Of a DNA stretch of 64,000 nucleotides, positions 1 through 10,466 are shown piece after piece. The notes under the pieces are model-generated. The model was not told the origin of the DNA. It searched no databases and saw only the letters and a list, made by a program, of their open reading frames with translations. The first letter of the stretch is position 1; every line of letters begins with the position of its first letter. This DNA is from Bathynomus jamesi (taxonomy: Eukaryota; Arthropoda; Malacostraca; Isopoda; Cirolanidae): NCBI GenBank assembly GCA_023014485.1, contig JAJOZX010002358.1, positions 1-64,000 on the forward strand. The letters are read 5' to 3'. Position numbers and translations under genes: made by a program.

Positions 1-1198
1 ACGAGAGCGCCTACACTATGTAGTGTCAATTTTTGACAAATAATACATATTGCGTAGTTCCCAAGTACGTTATATCGAGGTAACATACATACTACATTAA
101 ACGAGAAATGGTAGTAATTTGTTAACTCCGTTATAGTGAAATTACGTTAAGCGGGGTTCACCTGTACAATGGTTAATACAAAAGTAATGTTTCTTATTTT
201 CTTGTTAAAAATTTCCTCAGAAATTCAGATATGTATATTTTTCTGCATAATTCCCATCATAATCACAATTTGCAATTAATTTAATTATCCATAATCAATT
301 ACTTTTTAGTAATTAATTGCAGATTTAAATTACCCTAAAAATATAATAATTTTAATATTAATTCAATTAAAGTGTTAAGGTAAGTGTAATTTAAAATTAA
401 ATTAATTTTTTAATTGTACAAGCAGAGCCTTCAGCTCACTGCCCTACGGGCACAGCTTGTGCTTACGCAAACTTGCCTACGGTGAAGGCACCCCTGGGTT
501 ACCCCTTGGGGGGAGGTCATTCTCCCTCTCCCCTCAAACCCTCCTCACTCCCCTTTATGCAACTTGGGAGCTAACCCCCTTCCCCATTACCCCCCAGGGG
601 GGAAGGGGGCTGGCACCTTGCAACAATTGATCAACATTGTGGGGTGCCTGCGCAGCCCCAATTACTGGCGCGTCAATTATTTGATCACTAAAACTATAGA
701 AAAGAATGCAACCATGAAACTTCCAGACAATGTGCAACTCCCCCCCCCCCCACTTTTCAAGTATTTTTTTTTTATTGGTATAGGATGCTATTATATACTT
801 CATCATGACTTCACTGTACATTAAAAAAGTTGAACACTTTTTCATTAAGAGCCTGATCGTAAAATTAGACGTAGCCAACTACCTATTTCAGTTCATTCAT
901 TGGAATTTATCAAAGAACTGGGTGTCTTTCCATACATCAAATGCTTTTATCTTTAGAGCTGATGATACCCCAATATTTATATTAAGAGATAGTACTTACT
1001 GTCGACAAATATAAGTTAATGGCTTATAATTAATAAAGTCACATATGTATAACTTTGGTTCAAAATTTATAAAGATGCTGAGAGTGAAGAGGGGTTAATT
1101 AGGTTAGGCAGAGAGGTTTATAAAGATTAAGTTTGGTTACATTATTTTTTATGTAAATAAAATACTGTTGAAATTTCATTCTGCATATTTGCATGAAG

Positions 1199-1199
<1 letters not shown>
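1..1199. other. Intergenic DNA, no gene recognised
   Basis: AT-rich sequence with a GC-rich patch at about 420-690 containing C and G homopolymer runs. All reading frames are short and have no recognisable domain. The GC-rich patch looks like part of a decayed mobile element because it differs sharply in composition from its flanks, but I found no termini or target duplication to prove it. Confidence 0.5.
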
Positions 1200-1238
<39 letters not shown>

Positions 1239-1239
1239 A
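1200..1239. repeat. (TG)n(TA)n microsatellite
   Basis: Pure TG then TA dinucleotide repeat directly abutting the left terminus of the Tc1-like element. Tc1/mariner elements insert at TA, so a TA tract is a natural target. Confidence 0.9.
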
Positions 1240-1458
1240 TCCCCTGGTCAAATTAATTGGAACACCTCCCAAAATCTCACTATTCTAAGAATTTGCGTAT
1301 CGAAAATATCTTCAAATTGTTTTGAAGGTGGGATTAATACTTCAACACATGTTTTACTCTTGATCTGATAATTTTAACATATCTTAATATTTCGTTCTTG
1401 GTTCTTAAGTCCTAGTATGCTTTCAATGCATTTTAAGTGAAGTGTCTTCATCATGATG

Positions 1459-2630
1459 CTAGATGTTTATTAAGGTTGAAATCAATTGAGTTTTGTTGGT
1501 TATCATTATCTTATTAATTTTTTGTTCAATTGGATTCATATCTGGGAAATTTCTAGGCTGTTGCAACAGAAGTTTGTGATTAGCATCAAGAAATTCCTTA
1601 ACTGACTTTGCAGTGCTGCAAGGAGCAGAATTTTGCGTAAAAAATAACTTTTCTTTATTGGGGAACCAGTCTTTTAATTGTGAAAGCCAGGGCCAGCAAG
1701 AGCTGCCCCAGGCCCTGGGGAAGGATTGGTATATGGGCACCTCTGTTTACTCAGTATTTTATTATGAATGTTTTTGTGTACATAACAAGCAAACTGATTA
1801 TATGTCCAAGTCACTATTCAAAACAGTATGATAATCTCTATGAAATGTATGCTTATTAATTATATTTCCTCTCTGTTATTTAATCAATTGCTTTATTAAT
1901 ATTTTTAGATTTTATGCCCCCCTAGAGGTCCAGGCCCGGGGATTTAACCCAGCTTCCCTGCCCTCTCGGCGGCCCTGGTGAAAGGAGCTTACTTTATAAA
2001 ACTTTCCAGTATTGATCCTTATATATTGTTCCTTCCTTCAATGATGTAGAGCCTCCCAGTGCTTTTTGCCACTAATTACTGACCAAACCCTAATTGACGC
2101 AGGATGTTTAACTGTATTCATAATGTAATCTTGATTATGTTCTTCATTTAATCTCTGTTGGACGAACTGAGATGTATCACACATTATCTCAAATGTGAAT
2201 TTGTCACTGAAGCAGACCTTTATTTATTTATTATATAAATGGATAAGCTTCAAAATGGAACAAGCAAAAACTTAAGCCATTAATTGAAAAAAACAAGTTC
2301 CATTGGATTCAACACCCATGTAGGGCATTAAACGAATTAAATGTTCAACAAACAGGCCAGTGAGAAAGCCTTTGAAAAAGGAATGAAAGATGCAAATGCA
2401 GTAATTCTCATTGCGTTACATATATTACATAATAATTTACATTATAATAAAGTTTTTACCAACTCTCTGCAAATATTTTGTGCATTTTTGCTCAATGGAG
2501 TCTTGTTTTTGGCATTGCAAGGGTCAATTTGGGTTTCCTCCTTGCTCTTTGGCATCTGAATCCCAATTCATGATTCCTTTGTCTTAAGGCTTGACCCGAT
2601 ATATCAATACCTTTCTTTCTTAAAATAGCA
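1459..2630 (-). pseudogene. Tc1-type transposase, broken
   Basis: Three minus-strand pieces are recognisable. Around 2630-2530 is a helix-turn-helix-like stretch followed by a basic segment (RARRKPKLT), as in Tc1 N-terminal DNA-binding domains. Around 2225-1980 is the start of the catalytic core with VCFSDKFTFEI, where SD is the first catalytic acid. At 1740-1459 is the C-terminal part with FTQNSAPCSTAKS and FPDMNPIEQK. The last two motifs are spaced as DD34E, but the second acid, D in active families, reads N here. Stops, frameshifts and the nested hAT MITE break the frame. Inactive relic. Confidence 0.8.
1688..1977. mobile_element. hAT-type MITE nested in the Tc1 element
   Basis: Begins CAGGGCCAGCAAGAG and ends with the reverse complement of CAGGGCCGCCGAGAG. 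It is flanked by an 8-bp duplication, gtgaaagc (1680-1687) and gtgaaagg (1978-1985), one mismatch. An 8-bp duplication and CAG...CTG-like ends are typical of hAT elements. It has no coding capacity. It splits the Tc1 transposase just before the second catalytic motif, so it is younger than the Tc1 insertion. Confidence 0.88.
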
Positions 2631-3332
2631 TTAAAGTTTTTAAAACTACTTTTGCGTTATTTAAAATACAGTATTTTAATTTTTCTTTCCCTTCTAGGAA
2701 CTGTTATTCTTTTTCTGGCACATTTACCCTTTCATTTGACACTCAAATCCTTACCAGATTCTAGTTTTGATGACAATCTTTGGACAGATGACTTTGGTAT
2801 ATTTGATATTTTAGTTATTTTTCTTTGTGACTTTGATGTTTTCTTAAACAAAAACACTGACTTGTTTCCTTTTTCTTGGTGTTACATTAAAGCCTTTTCT
2901 TTGTCTTGTAAAAAATATTGCAAAATGTGGCACTGATCACACTTTGAAACACAAACACTGCTGTAAAGGAAATATTTATAAGGACACCCTTTCACTTTGA
3001 AATAAAAGTTTAAATACAACTGAAAAACTAGTACTGGTAAAAACACACTTTGTTTCTATCATTTATATTTCCCAAAACAATGGTAAACTATTTTCAGAAT
3101 AACTTCCAATGTTAAACCCCTCATAGAGCCATCCCCATTTGAACCCTTTCCTTTTGTGTCCTCTTAATCACATATGCCTCCAAATCTTATCAACTGATGA
3201 TGGAAAGAGCTATAAATAATCTTACAAATATCTATTGCTCGTAATTATCACTTATCAGATTTTATTGATAAAAACATTCCAATCACTAAACAGCCATAAA
3301 TAAAAGTGGTCCAATTAATTTGTCCAGGATTT

Positions 3333-3445
<113 letters not shown>

Positions 3446-4877
3446 CAGGGTGTCCGAGAATTATCTGTACAATTTTTGGCTGTTATTAAAAGTCAACCAT
3501 GAAGTGTAGAAATTCCAGTGTTGTCCCATTTTACAGAGAATCTCATTAAGTTTTTTCTGATACCAAGTTTTGACTAGTTTTTTAGAAATTCCAGTGTGTC
3601 CGAAAATTATCTGTACAATTTCATCTTTTAATAAAATTCCTGATAACACACACAAAATTCTTAAACAAGATTATTTAGAATCTGTATTTTCAAAAGTTTC
3701 TTTTATTAAAGTAACGTTGTTACAAACATTCGATATGTGCACCATCAGTGATTCGCAAAACATCCAATCAATACTCCAAATGTTGCTATGTACGCTGCAG
3801 CATATCCACATCAATTCGCTCAATAGCAGCTGTGATTCTTGCTTTTAAATCATCAATGTCTGTCACCCGCGTATTGTACACAAGATCTTTGACGAATCCC
3901 CAAAGAAAGAAATCACAGGGTGTGATGTCGGGAGATCTAGCCAGCCAATCCACCTGTTTGGGAATGTCTCATTCAGGGACTTACAGATGATCAAGGCCCA
4001 ATGTGGCGGTGCGCCATCTTGCTGAAAAATGATGCGTGGATGCAGTGCTTCCAATTGCGGATAGACAAAGTGTTGCAACATGTCCAGGTAGGTATTGGAG
4101 GTCACTGTTGATTCACCGAAGAAAAATGGTCCACTCACGCAATCATTAATAGGCCACACCACACATTAACTTTAGGACTGTCTCTGATGTGCTCTTCTAT
4201 GCAATGTGGATTTTGTGACCCCCATATGCGCACATTTTGTTTACCTTGCCTGAAACATGAAAAGTTGCCTCATCCGAAAACATGATTCTTGCCAAGAACG
4301 CATTGTCCTGGTCAACTCTGTCAAGCAAAGTCTGCAAATTCCTTACGGGAGACCTTATCTTCTTGCGTAATCTGTTGCAAGATTTGCAACTTCAAACATT
4401 TACGCAAGACATCATGCACTGTCGAACGAGGTATCTGTAACTCTCATGATGCAATTCTTGTCGACTTGCGTGGACTGCAAACAAAAGCCTCTCAAATGCG
4501 CTCAACATTTTCAAAAGACGTTCAAGGCTGCCCTGCTCTTTTCTTATGCTCTACACTTCCAGTTTCCTTAAACCTTTTATACCAAGCTCGTATGGTTACT
4601 CTTGATGGAGGGTTTCTGTTGTAATTAGTTCTAAACCTTCGTTGAACTTGTGTATCTGATTTTGTTTTGATAAACCATTCAACACACTGTACTTTCTCCT
4701 GTGGATTCATAAGGATGAGGGGTGTGTATGAATATCTGAAAAAGAAAAACTTGTCAAAACTTGTTATCAGAAAAAACTTAGTTTCTCTGTAAAATGGGAC
4801 AACACTGGAATTTCTACACTTCATGGTTGACTTTTAATAACAGCCAAAAATTGTACAGATAATTCTTGGACACCCTG
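3446..4877 (-). mobile_element. Mariner/Tc1-superfamily element, DUF4817 type, long TIRs
   Basis: Flanked by TA on both sides, with terminal inverted repeats beginning CAGGGTGTCC and matching almost perfectly for about 130 bp (about 3446-3580 against 4745-4877). The length of 1.43 kb fits a complete element. The interior encodes a minus-strand transposase relic of the class that carries a DUF4817 helix-turn-helix domain. Termini starting CAGGGTGT are shared with the element at 21866-24627, which is a different family of the same group. Confidence 0.88.
3863..4710 (-). pseudogene. DUF4817-type transposase, broken
   Basis: The N-terminal piece (from a Met at 4710) reads MNPQEKVQCVEWFIKTKS and later VTIRAWYKRFKETGSV, the helix-turn-helix pattern of DUF4817 domains. 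The C-terminal piece (4162-3863) has FFFGESTVTSNTYLDMLQ and IIFQQDGAPPHWA, the second catalytic aspartate motif, then FPNRWIGW. A frameshift follows; the third catalytic acid region (SPDITPCDFF) is in the next frame. The middle of the gene, including the first catalytic Asp, is poorly preserved. Inactive. Confidence 0.8.
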
Positions 4878-4918
4878 TATATATAAATTATTTCACGAAA
4901 ATAACATGCGAAAAATAT

Positions 4919-5060
4919 TTATGATGAATAAAACCATGAAGGAAAGGAAACAGAGTGGTGCTCAAGCGCTTTTGTCTAATGACATCCTCAGGAACACTGA
5001 AGTAAATAAAGAGTTCAAGACTATATATAGGTTACAAAAAAGAAAAATATATATATTATT
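4919..5060 (-). repeat. Inverted copy of Penelope-like tail, outer part
   Basis: Reverse complement of about 9905-10012 with scattered differences; shares for example TGATGAATAAAACCA and CTAATGACATCCTCAGGA. Together with 7551-7830 it forms an inverted copy of the 3' tail of the Penelope-like element at 7831-10012. The 2.5-kb transposon at 5061-7550 separates the two parts. Confidence 0.8.
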
Positions 5061-5345
5061 AGGGTGTCCTGTTTTGGACGAATCTCAGTTATTAATGTCC
5101 AGCCCTCTCATATGTCAAATGCTGATTTAATTATGGTAACCAATTTTTAGACTGAAATAAAAAAATTTGACCCGAGCACTCGATTAAAAAATTTAAGGGT
5201 CAAATTTTTTTTAAATTTTAGTGTTTTCAGTTTTATGCCTATAATTTCAATTTTAGACACTTATAAATGGTTCCATCTGATGCATATTAAAAAAAATGAA
5301 TCATTTGATACCAAATTTATATAGGTTTGGCTTAAAAATTTTGTT
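5061..5345 (+). repeat. Left TIR of the unclassified transposon
   Basis: Imperfect inverted partner of 7250-7550. Conserved blocks include the outer 19 bp, CCCTCTCATATNNTGACAAAT-like sequence, and an inner block ending TTTATATAGGTTTGGCTTAAA. Differences include indels in poly-A/poly-T tracts. Confidence 0.85.
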
Positions 5346-5974
5346 TTTGATTTTTTTTATATTTTTAAGGCATTTTATTAAAATTTTTAGAGTATTTCTC
5401 TTGTTGCTTTCAAGTTTATTAAATAAATAAGGCAAATAAAAGAAAATTAATCGTTTTCCATTTAATTATCAAACAAAAATGGTAAAAATAATAAAAATCC
5501 CTCTTTTATGGACTAGAAAAACAAAAGCTTCCTCTACATAAGAAAAAATAAATAAAAAAAAGCTTTTTCATAAAAAATGACTAAAACTTCAACTAGGACA
5601 TTTTTTATTCCTTACAGAAAGTAAAGATCAAATTTTGATACAAAGACATTACACAATTATAAAATTAAAACAAGATGAGAAAAAATATAAAACAAGTGCA
5701 ATAAAAAAAAAGTACTAAACTCCATAAGCCTAAAATCTTCCTTTTAAAATAAAGAACTAAGAATTTATTTTTGATTTTTCGAATGCACAGACTAATCTCT
5801 GACATACTTAGTTAGTTGTTTTCTTGAAATCAGGCACTTTTTGTCTATTGTCTTCAACCACCTGTAGCAGATATTGTTTTTGTTTTTCATCTCTAGTGAT
5901 CGAATTAGCATAATCTTCTATTAATTTAACCTCGTTTGGCCGTGTCATTTACTACTATCATATAGTGTACAAAA

Positions 5975-7195
5975 TTACTTTCTTTTGAAATCTTCATCAT
6001 CATTCCATTCATTTGCAGATTTTCTAAGCCAGTTACCAGAATAATTGAATAAATTCAAGAAGAGCCATGAGTTTGGCCCAGCTAGATCCGGAAGTCTCAT
6101 GGAAGGGTTAAGTGTAGGAAATGTTGGTGGTCCTCGTCGGTTAGAAAATCCTCGCTTCTCAAATTTCAATATTGATTTAGCAATTTTGGTCTTCAATTCA
6201 CCACTTAAATTTTCTGAAAATAAAGAAAGTGGTACCATTTCTTCAGTAACATACCAGAGGTGGTGATCAAGGGCCTTAATAGCCTGGTTTGCTGCTACTT
6301 CATTGATTTTCTTGTATGCTTGCAAGTCGTGATATAACTGCAGGTCATTTTCAGGTGCTTCAACTCCTTTTGTAGATGACACCCAAACTTTGATATATAT
6401 ATCATTACTAGAAATTTGCATACTCTTTCCAGCTTATTCACCATATTTTTCAGTGTAACCTGCTTGATCACTAAAAGCAAACATTTTTATACAGTACATG
6501 ATTGTAGCCATCCATCTAGCACGATGCGAGGCTCCAGGATGAAGCCAACAAATTCCTTTTGATGGAGTTTGATTCAAAATCTGTAGGCATAACTCAGCAC
6601 TTTATAATCCCTGTGAAGTAATACATTGCTATCTTCATTTTGCAGGATTTCATAAGCTTTAGTCTTCTTTTCATATATTTTATCTAGACCTCCTAAGCAC
6701 ATTTCCCTTTCTCCTCTGATCTTCCAGAAATTTAACATTCCAAATTTTCGTTTCATTACTTCTTAGTGGATCTTTCATTATAATTTCTTCAGCGTTCTGA
6801 GAGCTGATGTCAAAAAGTTTTTTTAAAACCTGGTTAAATTCCTGAAGTTTATTGTTATAATTAGGACGTTCTGCAATTCATGCAATAGTATCTCTCTTTT
6901 TTAATTAAGTCCTTTAATAACTGTTTAGGTCTTGGATGATGCCCAACATCTTTAGAAGGTATACTGGCCAGGATCCAAAAATGTTTAACTTTTTCCAAAA
7001 CTACTTAAATTATTGTCTCCTCTACTGAGTTATTCCTCATGGAGTTTCTTTTTAGACTTAAAAAGTGACGAAGAACATCTCCATTTGAGGGAAAAAGTGC
7101 CCCTGTGTGTGGTTCCAAATGAGGAAGGAGATCTCCAAGAACAGAATCATCACATTCCTTATCTTTTCTTAACTTTCATTCATTCGAAGCCATAG
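5975..7195 (-). pseudogene. Protein of the unclassified transposon, broken
   Basis: Not assigned to a named family. Read 3' to 5' on the plus strand, pieces include CDDSVLGDLLPHLEPHTG and FPSNGDVLRHFLSL (about 7160-7050), a poorly kept middle, then HPGASHRARWMATIMYCIKM (about 6550-6490), and a 148-residue open frame (6421-5975) with NDLQLYHDL, ALDHHLWYVTEEMVPLSLFS and a charged end NEWNDDEDFKRK. Similar blocks recur, as far as I recall, in uncharacterised multi-copy proteins of arthropods and cnidarians. The position between long TIRs suggests a transposition-related role, but no catalytic triad is evident. Several frameshifts; not functional here. Confidence 0.55.
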
Positions 7196-7249
7196 TTAAT
7201 CATTAGGTAACTAGTTGATTAGCTAAAATCCTGAAAAAATAAGAAAGTA

Positions 7250-7550
7250 AATAAAAAAATTTAAGCCAAACCTATATAAATTTGGTATCAAATGATTCGT
7301 TTTTTTAATATGCATCAGATGAAACTATTTATAAGTGTCTAAAATTGAATTTATAGGCATAAAATTGAAAAAACTTAAATTTTTTTTTGTAAAAAAAAAT
7401 TTTATCCTAAAATTTTTGAATTGAGTGCTCGGGGTCACATTTTTTTATTTCGGTCAAAAAATTGGTTAGCATACTTAAATCATCATTTGTCATGATATGA
7501 GAGGGCTAGACATTAATAACTTTTGAGATTTGTCCAAAACGGGACACCCT
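7250..7550 (-). repeat. Right TIR of the unclassified transposon
   Basis: Imperfect inverted partner of 5061-5345. The unusual length and AT-richness would let the single strand fold into a large stem-loop. Confidence 0.85.
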
Positions 7551-7830
7551 AATATATATATAGTAAATATTGAAATAAAAAATGTGGGAGGAGCATACAA
7601 ATTTGTAAGGAAAACTACCAATTTTAGCACTTTGTCCGAATTCAACACAAGATCAAATGGATTGTTTACAACCAGTTTTATAGATAATGCCTGAATGACA
7701 TAGGTCACAAAAAAATAAATAAAAAATAAAAATAAATTGAAATATAAAAATTGTAAGAGGAGCATACAAATTTATAAGGAAAAATTACCAAAGGTTTAGC
7801 ACTCTGCCCTTCTTGTCTAAATCTGTTCTA
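7551..7830 (-). repeat. Inverted copy of Penelope-like tail, inner part
   Basis: Reverse complement of about 9600-9860, including the last codons of the GIY-YIG frame and the stop, and the motif GGAGCATACAAATTTATAAG. At about 7830 it switches directly to the forward-oriented body of the Penelope-like element. Confidence 0.85.
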
Positions 7831-7971
7831 CCCACCTGCATTTATGGAATCTTGTCTTAACAAGGCAAAACGAACCTTCTATCGTGTGAATAATAACACT
7901 CGCACTTTGTCAAAGAATATTTTAGTACAGTACTTCCATTTTTCCCGGGCTTTTTAGGCACTGCTAATGTA

Positions 7972-9223
7972 TCAGGTCATCCCATAAGTAATGTTGTTTT
8001 TTAGATCGGAATTTAAAGGACAAAAAAAAACTCGACAAACTTTTTAATCTAGTATATATTTCCCATCGGAATCAATGACACTTTGCCAATGTCCTACAAG
8101 CTTTTCAATGCCATGTTTATAAAATTCAGGTGGTTTTGAGGCAAAAAACGTACAAAGACTGGTGTGCAGGTCATCTAAAGAAGTACTGTATACTGTTTCT
8201 CGTCAAGATAGTTTTGCAGACTCCTGAAGAGATGATAATCTGAAGGTGCAAGGTCTGGAGGATGTGGAAGTTTTTCCCACCCAAGCTCCTCAATTTTTGC
8301 AGAAGTGATCCGAGTGGTATGAGGACATGCGTTGTTGTGGTGGAACATGATTCCTTTCCGATTAACCAAAGAAGGTCTCTTTTCTTTTAGTGCAGTGTTC
8401 AATCGATCCAGTTGTTGACAGTAGCGTTGAGCGGTGATTGTTTGGTTGTGTGGTAAGGTTTCAAACACTAAGCAACACCTTCCGAGGGTGAAGATTCAGT
8501 TTTGGCTGTGGTGTCGCTGGTTCTCTGGCACAAACCCACTGTTGACAGTGTTTAACATTCTGGTACAGTATCCACTTTTCATCACCAGTCACTAAACAGT
8601 GCAAAAATGGATCTTGGAGTTCACAGGAATGAAGAGCTGTGCTAATGTTTACCCGCACCCTCAGATTGTCAACCGACAATTCATGTGGCACCCATTTTCC
8701 TAACTTAGGCACTTTCCCGAGTTGTTGCAAATGTCGATGGATGGTGGACGGGGATGAATTGAGTTTCTGGGCCAATTCTGTGATAGTTGTTGAACAGTCT
8801 TCTTCAAGTGTGGCTAACAGCAGGTCATCATCAAACTCAGCAAGGCATCCAGAGCGTGCTGCATCTGTCAAACAGCAGTCGCCATTCCTAAACTTTTGAA
8901 ACCATCTTTGACATTTCCTCACATGCAGAATATCGTTGCCATAAATGTCCTGAATGTTTCGTGTTGCTTCAGTAGCACTATTCCCTTTTTTGAACTCATA
9001 AAGCATTATGTGCCTGATATGCTCTTCTGATACTGCCATGTTTATGAGGGGTTCCCATAAAGCAAAACACACGTCTTCACTGGTCAAGGCCTGTAAAGTA
9101 TGTAGCGAAACACGATAGATCTCCTCTTAAATATAACCTTTGGAGAATTTGTGCTTAAACTGAGTAGGGCTAGTTTAAACTTAATCTGTCGTAAAAAATG
9201 ACATTATTTATGGGATGACCTGA
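7972..9223 (-). mobile_element. Mariner (DD34D) inserted in the Penelope-like element
   Basis: Flanked by TA (7970-7971 and 9224-9225). Terminal inverted repeats of about 30 bp begin TCAGGTCATCCCATAA. The length of 1252 bp is normal for mariner. It carries one minus-strand transposase gene. The Penelope-like frame resumes immediately on the other side. Confidence 0.93.
8175..9039 (-). pseudogene. Mariner transposase, frameshifted
   Basis: Start chosen at the Met at 9039 (MAVSEEHIRHIMLYEF), which begins the usual mariner N-terminus; the upstream Met in frame is not conserved in type. The N-terminal paired helix-turn-helix region contains CQRWFQKFRNGD and SPSTIHRHLQQLGK. Catalytic motifs: VTGDEKWILY (first Asp intact), FHHNNACPHTT (second Asp replaced by Asn; usual motif HDNA), and PPDLAPSDYHLF (third Asp intact). 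A deletion of a few codons plus frameshift near 8465 removes the WWD-type block between the two open frames. Both lesions make it inactive. Confidence 0.92.
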
Positions 9224-9225
9224 TA

Positions 9226-9642
9226 CTTAAACTTTTGGATATTAATGTAGTATTTTCATGTAACAATATTGTGAAAAATATAGTAAAAAATAGCCCTGCC
9301 AATAATTCAGGCATTATCTATAAAATTGGTTGTAAACAATGTGATTCATTTTACATTGGTCAGACAGGAAAGGATTTGCACACACGTGTAAAATGGCATC
9401 AATATTCCATTAGAATGGGACAGTCGTCCAGTGCCCTTTTTGTCCATTTGTCAGCATTATCCCATTGTATTGATTGGAATAATGCTTCAGTTTTGTTTCA
9501 CTCTAGCAACATTGTTAATAGAAATATTCTTGAGTCTGCTATTATTCAACTTACAAATAACTTTAACATGAGCAAAGGTCTTTTTTCAACTCGATCCCGT
9601 TGTTTTGAATTTGTTCAGAATGGATTTAGACAAGAAGGGTAG
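9226..9642 (+). pseudogene. GIY-YIG endonuclease domain of Penelope-like element
   Basis: A 135-codon open frame continuing the frame interrupted by the mariner. It contains GIIYKIGCKQCDSFYIGQTG with the paired GIIY and YIG motifs about 14 residues apart, a conserved Arg in HTRVKWHQ, and the candidate catalytic Glu in NILESAII. The Cys pair (CKQC) between GIIY and YIG is typical of Penelope-like endonucleases. In such elements this domain nicks target DNA for reverse transcription in the nucleus. Here the polymerase is absent, so it is a fragment. The frame has no start of its own; the Met at 9235 is internal. Confidence 0.85.
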
Positions 9643-9853
9643 AGTGCTAAACCTTTGGTAATTTTCCCTTATAAATTTGTATGCTCCTCTTACAATTTTT
9701 ATTTTTCAATTTATTTTTATATTTCATGACCTATATATCATTCAGGCATTATCTATAAAATTGGTTGTAAACAATCCATTTGATCTTTTGTTGAATTTGG
9801 GCAAAGTGCTAAAATTGGTAGTTTTCCTTACAAATTTGTATGCTCTTCCCACA

Positions 9854-9855
<2 letters not shown>

Positions 9856-9896
<41 letters not shown>
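9856..9896. repeat. (TA)n(CA)n microsatellite in the Penelope tail
   Basis: TA repeat grading into CA repeat. The inverted upstream copy has only short TA tracts at the equivalent place, so this tract expanded after the duplication. Confidence 0.85.
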
Positions 9897-9897
<1 letters not shown>

Positions 9898-10022
9898 TAT
9901 ATTTTTTTTTTTTAACATATATAGTCTTCAACTCTTTATTTACTTCAGTGTTCCTGAGGATGTCATTAGACAAAAGTGCTTGAGCACCTCTTTGTGGTTT
10001 TATTCATCATATATATATATAT

Positions 10023-10062
10023 AAGCTCCTCGGTGGTGTAGTGGTTAGCATCGCTGACTATG
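10023..10062 (+). other. tRNA-like 5' half, possible SINE head
   Basis: Sequence around TGGTGTAGTGGTTAGCAT matches the D-arm/A-box pattern of tRNA genes (compare tRNA-Glu or tRNA-Asp). No B-box or 3' acceptor strand follows, so it is not an intact tRNA gene. It may be the head of a tRNA-derived SINE or a captured tRNA fragment. It directly follows the Penelope tail. Confidence 0.45.
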
Positions 10063-10458
10063 AACCTGTTTTGTCCTGTATTTTTAAGTATATACGATAC
10101 ACAACTTAAGTTTTATATTATAAAATTTATTTGCAGGAGAATTAGAAGCAGAAATGGAAAACTGACACCACTTGAAAGCTGTGTAACCCTCATTCTTTTT
10201 ATAGTCTTTCAGGTTCTTTTTTCCTTATATATTTAATGCTTTATGTCGGTGTTGTATAAATTTTATGAATGTTATCAGTATCACTATGCATTAATAATGA
10301 TGATAATAAGCCAATATATTTTCTCTCCTTCACAATGTATTTTCTAACCTTCTTTACTTAGAAGATTATCTGCATCATATCAGTACTAAAATCAACTCTG
10401 CGAAGACTGAAGTAAAACGTGGAGCGCAGATGAGAGTTCGTGGTGGCAAGATGCTGTA
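10063..10458. other. Intergenic, no gene recognised
   Basis: AT-rich with no supported coding frame. The right end (about 10400-10440) is an imperfect inverted repeat of about 11020-11060 (shared core GTAAAACGTG-AGCGCAGA), so the hAT element at 10467-11010 appears to sit in a short palindromic sequence. Confidence 0.4.
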
Positions 10459-10466
10459 CTCGGGAT

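Larger units (their letters stand above)
1240..3332 (-). mobile_element. Tc1-like DNA transposon, degenerate
   Basis: The ends form imperfect terminal inverted repeats: left CTGGTCAAATTAATTGGAAC at about 1245, right the reverse complement of CCTGGACAAATTAATTGGAC ending near 3330. Both ends abut TA repeats, consistent with TA target duplication. A broken Tc1-type transposase lies between them on the minus strand. The 2.09 kb length exceeds the usual 1.6-1.7 kb of Tc1 elements, partly because a 290-bp hAT MITE is nested at 1688-1977. Boundaries are good to a few bases. Confidence 0.8.
5061..7550 (-). mobile_element. Unclassified DNA transposon with ~290-bp TIRs
   Basis: Ends are AGGGTGTCCTGTTTTGGAC (5061) and its near-complement GTCCAAAACGGGACACCCT (to 7550). 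The inverted repeats stay recognisable for about 280-300 bp each (about 5061-5345 and 7250-7550). It is flanked by TA/AT-rich sequence, so the target duplication length cannot be fixed. The interior carries a broken minus-strand gene of a kind I have seen in invertebrate genomes but cannot name. It inserted into the inverted Penelope tail, whose two halves lie exactly on either side. Confidence 0.8.
7831..10012 (+). mobile_element. Penelope-like element, 5'-truncated, with mariner inside
   Basis: Body pieces at 7831-7971 and 9226-10012 are one element split by a mariner at a TA. The first piece encodes FMESCLNKAKRTFYRV and VQYFHFSRAF, a pattern seen just upstream of the endonuclease in Penelope-like polymerases; the second encodes a GIY-YIG endonuclease. 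The reverse transcriptase is missing. The tail (9643-10012) is repeated in inverted orientation upstream, as often seen in Penelope-like insertions. A stop codon lies in the first piece (about 7957). Confidence 0.82.

Noticed and set aside
10023..10062. tRNA gene
   Set aside because: Only a D-arm-like half is present; no T-arm, no acceptor 3' strand.
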